DNA from: Citrus sinensis | Taxonomy: Eukaryota > Streptophyta > Magnoliopsida > Sapindales > Rutaceae | Assembly: GCF_022201045.2 (NCBI RefSeq) | Contig: NC_068560.1 | Span: 34,497,001-34,561,000, forward strand | Reading direction: 5' to 3' | Length of the DNA: 64,000 nt | Position numbers and translations under genes: made by a program | Part shown: positions 36,173 through 46,900 of the stretch, in pieces | Numbering within the stretch: the first letter of the stretch is position 1 | Layout of the letters: the number at the start of each line of letters is the position of its first letter | Notes under the pieces: generated by a model | What the model was told of the DNA's origin: nothing | The model's input: the letters and a program-made list of their open reading frames with translations, nothing else | Database searches by the model: none

Positions 36173-36503
36173 GGTGTAACCCCGCACATCAATTCACACG
36201 GCAATTTTATTAGTTTGTACAAACTAAAAACTAAGGTGGCAGCAAATCAAGACGAGCTATAGAACAGAAGGACCATTTTATTTTTTAAACTAACAACATA
36301 TGTAGGGAAGCCATAATTAAGCAATAAGAAATAATGTTTTTATCTATATTGCATACTATTAAGGACCATTCACTTGTTACATTTTGTCCCCTAATCATCA
36401 AGTTAGCTCCAATTAATCCTGATTCATGAATAAAATAAGAGTGAAGACCAAGCAGAATAATAAAGAAAATGTTACATAGATTATGATAGTAAGGACAATT
36501 TTT

Positions 36504-36705
36504 TTTTTTTTCAGTACCAGAGATCATCTAGTATCCGAAGACTACATTGAGCCCCGACTAATTTAGATTCTAGAGGGATAGGACCACTAGGGCGGCAAAG
36601 CTCTCCCAACAAGTATTTAACGCAGCTCCATTCTCAAGCTTTGAACCGAAAACCTTGGTTAAAATATAACAGCTTCATGCTAATTGATCTACGCCCTTAT
36701 TGGTT
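36504..36705 (-). mobile_element. tRNA-derived SINE (second family)
   Basis: On the minus strand, TAGATCAATTAGCATG resembles an A box and GGTTCAAAGC a B box. The element ends in an A-run (T-run on plus, 36499-36511). A 14-bp imperfect duplication, TAAGGACAATTTTT versus TAAGAACCATTTTT (36490-36503 and 36706-36719), flanks it. Confidence 0.62.
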
Positions 36706-36766
36706 TAAGAACCATTTTTATTATTATGCATCACACAGACACCATTTCAATTTTCAATCAAACAAA

Positions 36767-37284
36767 TCAGCCATACCAAGAAGCTGAGCAGTAATAACAA
36801 ATCCAATTTTACCAAACCATTTCTCATAATAACATCGAATTTAGTACTATTCAGCAAACTTTCGCAGGACATGGAAACTCAAAAGTACATTGTAATTCGC
36901 CGCCATCATATCTATGTCTAGCGCCAATCTCGAATCATTAAATAATGCAACTGAAGTAGAATAGATCGAATTACAATATTGTGGGGATGGTATTAAAGTT
37001 GGTGCAGTGCTGTTGCTCTTTGTAAATTTGTCAATATAAATCGCGGCTGTCTGTTGAATTAGCCCCTGCAATATCCAGCGCAATTCTTACTAGAGTTTTT
37101 AAATTCTGAAGCTGATGGAGCGGGGATCGAGCTTCAGAGCTGAAACACAATCCCCCATAATTTGGGATGAATATGCAAACACCATCAACTATTTTATTTG
37201 GTATTGAACTCAGAATAGTGGCATTGTCGGTGAAGGAGAATGGAAAAGTAAGAAGAAAGCAATGGCTGCTGCTACTTGTTTCAT
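36767..37284 (-). pseudogene. PMEI family pseudogene (copy 3)
   Basis: The ATG at 37284 starts the cluster-typical MKQVAAAIAFFLL signal peptide, but the frame breaks shortly after (SPSPT, then stop). Family pieces continue in other frames: a central segment with SNSTAPTLIPSPQYC and ALFNDSRLALDIDM (37083-36847), then ESLLNSTKFDV in another frame near 36863. At least two frameshifts separate them. It is a clear inactive copy. TATA-like sequence and upstream blocks similar to the active copies remain. Confidence 0.85.
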
Positions 37285-38570
37285 GATGGAATTATTTTTG
37301 TGGGATCGATCGAGTATATGTTGGTTGTAATTAATTTTGGATGTATCAGATATAGTTTTTATATATAAATAATTTGAGGTTCATTCAACAAGTCACATGA
37401 TTTGAATTCATCAACTTAATGAAGAACTTATGCAAAAATAAGTGCTTGAAATTGTTTTAAATGATAAATTGTATACATGTAATTCTAATGAATCAAGTTA
37501 TATTTTAAAATGCACCGTGCATTATGAAATATTTTAAATTTCTTGTACCCCATGTGTTTGTTATGGCTATCAAATTAGCTTTAAGATTCTAGGACTTGCA
37601 GTGACTGATTAAATCGTTTAAATCAAACTATCATTGTAAAAACAACAGTTCTAACCAATGCACATGCAAATAAAGAATAAAGATTTGTACTCTTGGACCA
37701 AGAACTCAACATTTATGAAAATCTTTCTTTTTAACAAATATCCTTTCGAATGTATATCAATTTTTTGAATTTATAGGTATGAATATTTGTAGTTTTGAAC
37801 ATGGCAACCTATAACTTTTGATGCTGAAAAATGATCTTAACAGCTAAAATTACTTTTTGAGAGATGACATGCAACATGAATCCTAACACAAACGCTAATC
37901 TAAACTCAACTCTTCTTATCTGTCAACCACAAATTATTATTAGAATACACCGAAGCGGATTGAGTCGTAGATCCTTCAATGCCTAACTAAGATATTTAAT
38001 ATATAAGGAAAGGAAAACGGATTGGTGTAAGTGAGAATAACCTAGAGTTCAAGAAATTTTCGGTGCTGTTGTTGAAGATCATGTAGAAAATAGAGTGGTC
38101 GATCTACACTACATGATATATATAAAACTTTTGTAATTTTAACAAACACTTGGTGCTGTTCGCCTTAGTGATATTAGAAAAATCGGACCGCTAGGCGCTA
38201 ACAGTAACAATCCACACGGCATGGACTAAGTGTGCTAATAATTAAACTAATATCACACTACGCTTGTTGCGAAATGTTGCACACAAATTTATAACAACAA
38301 AATTCACGACAAATGTACGTGCATGATCTACAAACTTACATCGATTATATGAAGATTCTGAAATTATACAATCTTTGTATTTCCGTTTTATTGGATCACT
38401 CTACTTATCACTTGTTACAATTAGACCCCTAGTTATTAAGTCTTGCCTACAGTGTCTAATCCTGGATTAAACAAGAGTGAAAAGGCGAGAAAAAGAAAAA
38501 AGAAAAAAGAAAATGATATAATATTAGAAGAAAATTTTTATTCTTCATGATCAACAAAAGAATTTATCCA
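37285..38570. other. Intergenic DNA within the PMEI cluster
   Basis: It carries the flank shared with other copies: CACATGATTTGAAT near 37394, then ATTATGAAA and CCCATGTG words at about 37521-37559. No gene seen. Confidence 0.5.
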
Positions 38571-39140
38571 TCAGGATTCAAGCATGTCAGTAATAACATA
38601 TCCAATATTACTGAACAAATTCACATAATAATTTCTAGCCCTAACCGAAGGAACATCCAGCCTAGTAGAATTCAGTGAAGTTTCACAAGAAACGGCGCTG
38701 TCACCGGCAGCTTTTGCATCGTAATTTGCCGACATAACATCTTCATCAAGCTCCACTTTTGCACTGTCAAATGATACAACTGCACTTTCATAATCGGAAA
38801 CACATTGCTTTAAGGCTGGTACCAAACTTGTTGCTGTGCTACTGTCCTTAGCCATTTTGGCAATATAATCTTTGCCGTTTGTTGTGTTAGTTACTGCTAT
38901 CGCAAAAGCAATTTTTGCCAGAGCCTTTAAGTCTGATGCTGACGGAGTTTGGGGGTCGCTTTCGAGAGCTGAAACGCAGTCAGAATAATTTAGGGCATTT
39001 TTGCAAACACTCTCAACCAAAGTTGATGGAGAATTCTTCAGAATCCTGGCATCTGTTTGTGAAGGAGAATGAATGATTAAGAACAAAGCAATGGCTGCTG
39101 CCGCTACGTGTTTCATAGCGAGTGTTCTGTGAGAATTCAT
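38571..39140 (-). CDS. Invertase/pectin methylesterase inhibitor family protein (copy 4)
   Basis: Single exon, 189 residues, from the ATG at 39140. A second in-frame Met at residue 9 (MKHVAAAAIALFLIIHS) aligns with the start of copies 1 and 2, so the true start may be there. The PMEI domain has cysteines at 46, 55, 113 and 152 and the motif ANYDAKAAGDSAVSC before the fourth. It is close to copy 6 on the opposite strand (CVSDYES, SANYDAK, RNYYV are shared). Secreted inhibitor of invertase or pectin methylesterase; specificity unknown. Confidence 0.88.
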   Translation of the reverse strand: MNSHRTLAMKHVAAAAIALFLIIHSPSQTDARILKNSPSTLVESVCKNALNYSDCVSALESDPQTPSASDLKALAKIAFAIAVTNTTNGKDYIAKMAKDSSTATSLVPALKQCVSDYESAVVSFDSAKVELDEDVMSANYDAKAAGDSAVSCETSLNSTRLDVPSVRARNYYVNLFSNIGYVITDMLES

Positions 39141-39800
39141 TGCTGGTAATCTAATTTGAAACTAGGGTTTCTTTGGTTCTGGAGTTAATTTATAAGATTG
39201 AATGATCATTAATGAGGAGGATTTTTGCCGATGATTTTGAAATTTTAGGATGATTTCTCGGTGATTTGATTTGAATATATGTTGAATTTAAGAAGAATTT
39301 ATGCTGTTGGAAAATCTTTTAAAATTCTATTTAATTAATGTGATTGATATTATTTGATATGTACCAACTTTTAAGTAGAATTACTGTTTAAAGGACTATA
39401 AATGATTTGGAGACGATTTAGGGTTTGTTTGGAGTTTCTGTACTCGTCAAGTACTGTACAAGTAAAAAAAAAAGTAATCTTTTAAATAAAAATTAAGAAT
39501 TTATAAAACACACTAACTGTGATCACCATTAATTGCAAAGATGCAAAAAGGCAACAATGAAGGTTCGCTGCTGCGTGCTCTTTCGTTTGAATACGGGTTA
39601 GGAATTTTTATTTGGTTTGGAGGGCAGTCTTAAATACTATCCCAAGATACCATATTAATTAAGATTTGAAATGTGATTTTCTACCTAAAAATAAAGATTT
39701 ACCATGATTTGGACAGATTCTTGATTGTATTGTAAAAAACAAAAATTGTATATAAAAGACCATCGTTATTGAGCGTAAACAAAATTTCAACCGAACGAAT

Positions 39801-40373
39801 TCAGCCATCAAGCATATCCGTAATAGAATATCCAATATCACTGAACAAACTTATATAATAATTTCTAAGCCTAATGGATGGAATATTCCACTTAGTAATA
39901 TTCAACCAAGTTTCACAGAAGACAGCCCCGTCGCTGGCAGCTTTTGCATCATAATTTGCTTTGGTCACATCTTGATACAGCTCCATTCTTGCACAATCAA
40001 ATGACGCCATTGCTGCATGCCAATAGCCCCATGCACCATTCTTTAGTGCTGGTCTTAAACTCGGAGCAGTCCTTTTGTTTTTGGCCATTTTTTTCAACAT
40101 AAGCTTTGCTGTCTGTTTGTGATTGCTACAGCTATCTCTAGAGCAATTCTTGCCACAGTTTTCAGCAGGTCTGATGTTGATGGAGTTCAGGGATCGCGAC
40201 CCAGAGCTGAAACAGTCTACATAATTTTGGGTTTGTTTGCAAACACAGTCAACTAAGTTTGATGCTGATGATTTCAAAACTGTGCCATTTGTTGATGAAA
40301 GATAATGAAGAAGTAAGAAGAAAGAAATGGCTGCTGCTAGTTGCTTCATGACAATATCGCTGAAGGAATCCAT
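39801..40373 (-). pseudogene. PMEI copy 5, open but frame-disturbed
   Basis: A continuous frame runs from the Met at 40373 (a second Met aligned with sister genes lies at 40349) to the stop at 39801. It looks like a PMEI at both ends: a signal peptide MKQLAAAISFFLLLHYLSS, VCKQTQNYVDC, and later ASFDCARMEL and ANYDAKAASDGAVFCETW. Between about 40100 and 40210 the frame is wrong. There it reads SGSRSLNSINIRPAENCGKN, whereas another frame of the same DNA gives the family core (TSDLLKTVARIALEIAVA), interrupted by a stop. Indels, including a lengthened A-run near 40089, appear to shift and then restore the frame. The third conserved cysteine is lost (LKNGAWGYW). Most likely a decaying copy. Confidence 0.7.
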
Positions 40374-41568
40374 TGCTAGTAATTTAAAATAAGGGTTTTT
40401 CTTTTTGTAAAGGTTGTAAGATTGGATGATCATTAATTTATGAGGATGATTTGTAGCTAATCTTTTGCCATTTTTGGGTGTCTTTGAAAAGGGACTTCAA
40501 TGTCATCCAATATCATGACCCTATAATGTACCCAACTAAGTCATTAAAACTTCATAAAATTATTATTGAATTTAAACCTAAATTTATAGGTTCTAAAAGT
40601 AGTGTATTATTGGACCAATCAATCGAATTTAAATTTTATAATATGCAACATTCAAAATATTGGAGGACTCACATAAGAAAATAAAATAAATACAAATGAG
40701 TAAAATAATAGGTCGTTTTCAATGAGTATATAATCCTAATTAATTTAACTCTTGCAGTGAACGAGGTCTATGTATATCGTTGGGCTATTCGGCATTAGCT
40801 TAAACAAATCAAGCAGCAAATCTGGAGGTCAATTCACATTAAAAGTAATCAAATCACATGAAAAAGGTAGATAATCAGACTAAAGTTGGCAGTCAAATTG
40901 GAATGAAGTAAGCAATTAATTATCAGAGTAAGGCTCTGTTTGGCAGTAAATCAGAATTAGTTTTATATAGCAGATTTCTCAATTTAATTTTTCTCTTTGT
41001 ATGGCTTGATTTTCTTTCTTTCTTTCTTTCTTTTTTTTTATGTATGCGTACACTAATCATACACAATAGTGAATAAAAAAATTAGAAAAAAAAAATCCTA
41101 CTGTATTATCTTTTTAGGGACAACAAATGTGATGTGTGTACCTCAAAGGATTTGACATCGGAAATGTTAAACTTAATTATCAAATTAACACATTAACGAT
41201 CAATTTTAAAACATCGAGTATCATTTAACACGTAATTAGCAAATAGTGCAACATATGCGAAATTCAGTGAAATACGGAAGTCCTAAAAAGATAAAAGAAC
41301 AAGAGAGATAACTCCAACAAACAATTGGACTATCAAATATAAAATGTAGAGAGTTGGTAAAATATTATGACTGTCAAGTGAAAATTGGTGTTTATCATTG
41401 CGCTTTCAAAATTAATAAAAAGAGTAATAATTTTTTTATACAAATTAACTCATCAAATTAGGTAATTAAAACTGTCTAGAATTTACCTTCTTTTGCTATT
41501 AGTAGATACGTCATGTCAACAACGATAGCTAAGTTGGATCAATTTAAAATCATCAGCAACACATAAAA
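40374..41568. other. Intergenic DNA within the PMEI cluster
   Basis: AT-rich; it contains a TTTC run near 41012-41031. An open frame at 40478-40684 has no family resemblance. No gene seen. Confidence 0.45.
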
Positions 41569-41586
41569 AGGTTAGTTTGCCATTTT

Positions 41587-41770
41587 TTTTTTTTGTTGTA
41601 AACCATCCGGTGTGCCGCGACCGCATTGGGCCTCGATTAATCCGGATTCGGAGTGTAGTCATAATTAAGACTCTTTACCCCTCCTAAATGGTGTGTTTAG
41701 TAAAAATCGAACTCGAGAATTCTTATCACAAACTCAGTCTGCACTGCCAACTAAGCCATAACCATTTAGT
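41587..41770 (-). mobile_element. tRNA-derived SINE
   Basis: On the minus strand the head carries TGGCTTAGTTGG (A box) and GAGTTCGATTTTTAC (B-box-like), and the element ends in an A-run. An 18-bp duplication with one mismatch (AGGTTAGTTTGCCATTTT and AGGTTAATTTGCCATTTT, at 41569-41586 and 41771-41788) flanks it. Confidence 0.85.
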
Positions 41771-41942
41771 AGGTTAATTTGCCATTTTAGGTACCCATGA
41801 AAAGGAAAACTATCATCATCATTCATTAATAACAACAGATCCTCATTAATGATCATTTTCAGCCCTATAAATTAGCTTTATATCTAAATTAACAAGGAAA
41901 AAAAAACTATACCCCCCCAACTTTGATTTCAATTTATTACAG

Positions 41943-42497
41943 ATGGACTCCCATGGCAACATTGTCATCATGAAACAAGTAGCAGCAGCCATTGCTTTGT
42001 TCTTAGTTGTGCACTCTCCTTCACCAACAAATGCCATGATTCTGGATTCTCCATCAAAATTAGTAGATGGTGTTTGCAAAAAAACCCTAAATTATGCAGA
42101 CTGTGTCTCAGCTATCGGATCCGCATCAGCGTCGGATTTAAAAACACTGGCAAGAGTTTCTCTGGAGAGAGCAGTTTCTAACACAACAAACAGCAAAGAT
42201 TATATTGACAAATTGGCAAAGGACAAAAGCACAGCACCAGCACTAATACGAGCCCTAAAGGAATGTGTTTCGGATTATGAAAGTTCGGCTGCATCATTTA
42301 AAAGCGCAAAAATGGAGATAGATGAAGATATTTCATCGGCAAATTATGATGCCAAAGTTGCCGGCGACGGGGCCGACTCGTGTGATACTTCGCTGAAAGC
42401 TACTAAAAAGGATGTTCCATCGGTTAAGGCAAGAAATTACTATGTCAAGTTGTATAGTAATATTGGATTTGTTATCACTGAGCAGCTTGGTGGCTGA
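41943..42497 (+). CDS. Invertase/pectin methylesterase inhibitor family protein (copy 6, inverted)
   Basis: Single exon, 184 residues, the only cluster member on the plus strand. The N-terminus MDSHGNIVIMKQVAAAIALFL holds a second Met (residue 10) that matches the start of other copies. Cysteines are at 45, 54, 108 and 147. Between the second cysteine and SASDLKTLA the loop is several residues shorter than in the sister copies (SAIGSASASD against SALESDPQTPSASD). The C-terminal part is Lys/Asp-rich (LKATKKDVPSVKARNYYVKL). It is secreted; the target enzyme is unknown. Similarity to copy 4 suggests duplication with inversion. Confidence 0.88.
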   Translation: MDSHGNIVIMKQVAAAIALFLVVHSPSPTNAMILDSPSKLVDGVCKKTLNYADCVSAIGSASASDLKTLARVSLERAVSNTTNSKDYIDKLAKDKSTAPALIRALKECVSDYESSAASFKSAKMEIDEDISSANYDAKVAGDGADSCDTSLKATKKDVPSVKARNYYVKLYSNIGFVITEQLGG

Positions 42498-43922
42498 TTT
42501 GTTTCGCTAAAATGGTGGTGTTGCAAACATATTAAATATATTCATAAATAAAGTTGTAAGCTCTTTTTAAAAAATAATAATAACAATAAAAAAATCTATC
42601 CAGATCCTACTTAAATAAATAGTTCTTTCAAACCTTCACGCCAATCGGTGGTTCATCGGAAATTCTCGTACACAGTGAATTACCAAAATTTCAATTAAAA
42701 TGAAATTTTTAGAATAAATCAATGCAATTTAGGGACATTAATTCAGGCTCTCTCGTAAAGCTATCCTTTAATTTAACCAAAAAAAAAATTGCTTCTTTTC
42801 CGAGCGCAGAACTAGAGTTTTAGTTAATGAAAATTATAAACATAAAGGGCTATAATATTAAATTTGTAAATTTGAGAGGGCCAACACATAAAAGAACCAA
42901 AATTTCAATCAAAACCTTAATCTTTTATGGAAAGTTTCTCCAGCTGAAGGCTTCTTATCCTCGCAACGTTACTACTCAATTACTACAGTTGTGTTTGCTA
43001 CATGATACCCACTCCGAAATAAATAAATATAATCCCTTGAGCTTTGACCAATCAACCGAGCAATCTCTGGGGACCGCTAAGCTACTAAAAAAATTTACTT
43101 AATGTTATGTTTTGGTACAAACAATGCGTTTACCATAACTCTGAATTTTAGTGATCTTATGAATTAATCATATGAATGCATTGACAAATAAAGGAATCTT
43201 AAGTCTTAACCAAGGAAGGTGTAATCCAAATTCTTTACAATTGATTGGAAATTGACAACTTTTAAGCTTGTCCAATTGAACAATCATTCTCCCGTAAAAC
43301 TTACCAAAGGAACAGATTATGGTTCTCTTGAGCCGAGGCTCAATGACAAAATATATAACACGCATATTACAAATATAATGTTTATATGTTAACAATGTAA
43401 TGATTTTCACCAAATACCAAAAATCAATCGACCTTCATCCCTTCAAATCATACAGCCTGATTTATATTGTTTAAACCAAACAGAGGCTAAGAAAAAAGTA
43501 AAAGAAAGAATTAAAAAAAAAGGTTATATTGACCATTGCAAGCACAAAATGCAGAAATTCTGGGTGTCATTATTTACACAAAGAATAAAACCAGCACCAG
43601 ATATCAAATCCAAGGTAGTAGAAAGTTATGAACAATATAAAGAGAGAAGAATAATAACATGGCAAGTCACTATTCACCTTTCCATCTCTTTTCAAACAAT
43701 TACAAACACACATCCCTACCAACTGCTTCCCACAAAATAAAGGTAATTCAACCTTTTCTGCCCTAGGAGAGGAGTAAATTTGACTCCCCACAGAGTAACC
43801 ATAAATTTAAAAGCACCGGCAACTTACTCTGAAAAAACGAGGAAAACAGGTCAAGTAAATTGTGCACCATTCATGTAATTCAGTAACGGTGTACTAATAA
43901 TAAGATCAAGTTGAATATCCCA
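42498..43922. other. Intergenic DNA between copy 6 and PAT08
   Basis: The right part (about 43500-43922) probably contains the 3' UTR of the minus-strand PAT08 gene. No other gene recognised; frames at 42827-43102 and 43168-43413 are unsupported. Confidence 0.45.
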
Positions 43923-46900
43923 TCATTGGTTTGCTTCCTTTGGAGCGCCATAGCCTCTGCTTTCAGTCACCGTGGAGTTGGCAAGAACCTCAGGTGAAAT
44001 TTCCCAGCTGCCACTTCTCCTTCCCCAACTTGAATGCCGAGTTTCTGATCGAATGGTAGGAGCTCGAATATCTGAACCCAAAACAGAGTCGACCTCCGAG
44101 GTATTGTGGGGATGACCATTGCTCCCTCTGCTCCGAATGTCCTCATCAATTTCTTCAATGTTTCGACGCTGGGAAATCTTCAACAAATCTTCACCAATCT
44201 CTAGATCATCTTCAACCTTTGAACGTGGATCTCCACCCAAATCTTCTGCTTCTGGAGTACGGGGCAAAGAAGTCCTTGGTACCTCCTCTTGAACAAAAGC
44301 CCGGAAGTTGTTCCTTGAGGTTTTTACCTTTGTACAAAACACTTCAAGAAAATTGTTCACGCAACCCCGGTCATAAACGTTCAGCCTGTTGTCAGCCCTG
44401 TAGCGGAAATTTTCATACGTAGTCTGGAAAATATGGAGCAAATTAGTTTAGCTGTACCAAGAAAGAAATTGACCATATGAATTAATCATCATTTATAAAT
44501 TCAGGAAACAAACTTTGACAGGACAAGATTGTTGATATATTTGCAGGTCTGCACTGACTAAAAACTATCATTCCAACCATGACATAAATGCACTCAGAAA
44601 GTAAAGCAACCGATAAAAACATTATTTAACTTTGGTTTCTCTTCACTAATAAGACTTGAGTCCCTCACCCTGGCCTCTACTCATATTAAGATTCATTTCA
44701 TTGATGATCAACTCTTTAAAATTTAGTTTCTCCACCTTATCAGCCACATTTGACACCACGTAGTTAATGGGGGTGATTTGAATTCCAGAAAACTAGTGTT
44801 AAAGAATGCTATTTCTAGTTATGTGAAACGATGTGCTCAGAATCTCAGAAAACAACCAAAAGAAATTATTGTTGTTTATAGCATTTAGATTAATTTTTAA
44901 GATTGCATTTGAAAACTGTTTTTGAATCTTCCTACGGTGGCATGCCGTACCATTTAAAACATTATTAGCTATAAGATTTTATCTGCACAGCTTTGTGCTC
45001 CTACAAACAAATTCTACCATAGAGGAGTTTGCCACAGTTCAGAACTAAATAAAGTTTGTCAAACTCAGCAATAGCAGTGGCTGACTAGTGACTAGTAACC
45101 ACAAAAAAATAATTAGGCATACCAAAAATGATGAAAACAAGAGAAACCATCTGACCTGATTTGTGCCAATAAGATACAAATGGAAACCAGTGAGTCCACC
45201 AACAAACCACAGGGATATGAAACAATAGGCCATCAGTAAGACAGATGCAGGAGACGCTTTCATTGCCCTCCAGACTGTGCCATGGTGATCTTCCATCAGA
45301 ATCTTGATGTACAAAGCTGACATGGAGAACACATAGATGCAAAGAAGGGTTGATGAAGAAACAAACATGAAGAAGAAGCGGTAGTTGCGCTGCAGATGGA
45401 CAAAGCAATAACATTCATATCATATAACACTTCCTCAACGGAAATGAGCAAGTACCAGCATTAAGTCTAGACGAATGTAGAAATAATAAATGCATTCTTA
45501 TTGAATTGTATGACAGCATACCAGTCCAATGCATTGGCCCACCCAAGGGCAATGGTGGTCAAAACGCTCCACGCAGTTGTTGCAAATGGAACAATGAGAG
45601 CAGCGGGGAGGACGATAAAGCATGCACGTGTCACAGTACTTCACTCGCACTGGAACACCATTGACCATAACTTCTTTAGTCCGTGGGAACTGAAGGCTGG
45701 GTGTTTGTCTTCCCCCAACATCAAGTGACATGGATGACTCATAACGGAATTCTTCCTCTGGTGGATGAGAATTCCGAGGAATGATACCAGGGTCTCGGGC
45801 TGATGTGAGAAAGAGAAGACCCAATACCTATCAGAATTAATAACAGATGTAAAATGAGATAACACTTCAGGTAAGAGATGAAAATTAGACAAGAATATTA
45901 ATAATAAAAGTATATCTATATTAGATCCTATGACCTGTTTTAGCCAAAAAGAAAATGGAAAAAAAATTATGTGGGCCATCTTGATCTTAAAAAATCAGAT
46001 ATCCACACCTAAATTAAGCAAAATTCAAATTTTTAAAAGACTGATAAGCTGGATATTGAAGGTATGAGGTATAGTACCTTATACTTCAAACTACAAATAC
46101 ACACGATTCCAACATAATAGGATTATCAAAGAACTTCAATTATATGTTGCATACCCAGTCAATCCATACTTTGGCCACATGTAGGTCCCTCCCCTAAAAT
46201 TTTAAGTATAGACACTCCATTCAAAAAAAGAGAAAAGGCCGTTAACAAATCTCAACATATGATTGACATGCAGACTCTATGACCAATCAGAGTGCAGACC
46301 TTTGAAAAAAAAAAAAGGACTGGTCCATAGAAGTACAGGTACGTAGTTGCCATCCATATGTAAACATACTCAACCGCAGAATGTTAAATAAATTCAAATA
46401 GTGAGAATGAAACAAATGAAACACAAATACCCAGCGATTAAGAGGACTAACATAGATAGTAAAAACAATCGCTACCACCAGAATCGCATATCCTGCATTA
46501 TATGGTGAAAACTCATGGCGAAGATGCCTCGCAACAAATACACAAAAGATAACAACTGGAACGATGATCAGCAATAACGTGACAAGCAATGACCTAGCAT
46601 CTGGCCCAAATATCAACCTCCCACCAATGATAAATTTCTGCAAAAGATGGACAAAAATTAAAAACAAAAGCAGAAAAAATCACAAAGCTCAACAAGTCAT
46701 TAAGAATCGAAAGATGCAGCAAGAAATACAAAGCAGCGGAGAAAACAAAAGCCAAATGGAGAACAGATCTGTCATCTTGCCTCTTGTATCAGAAGAATAT
46801 TTTTTGTACAAATTGTGCCATCCACAACATCAATCCAGTTTACAGACATAAAAACTTAAGGGGTCATTAAAAGGTTACATATTGCATCCTGAGAGACATA

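Noticed and set aside
46396-46451. Continuation of PAT08 exon 2 to a second donor after SPLNRW
   Set aside because: Using the later donor inserts residues absent from the family; the GTTAGT donor at 46451 restores the conserved IYVL join.
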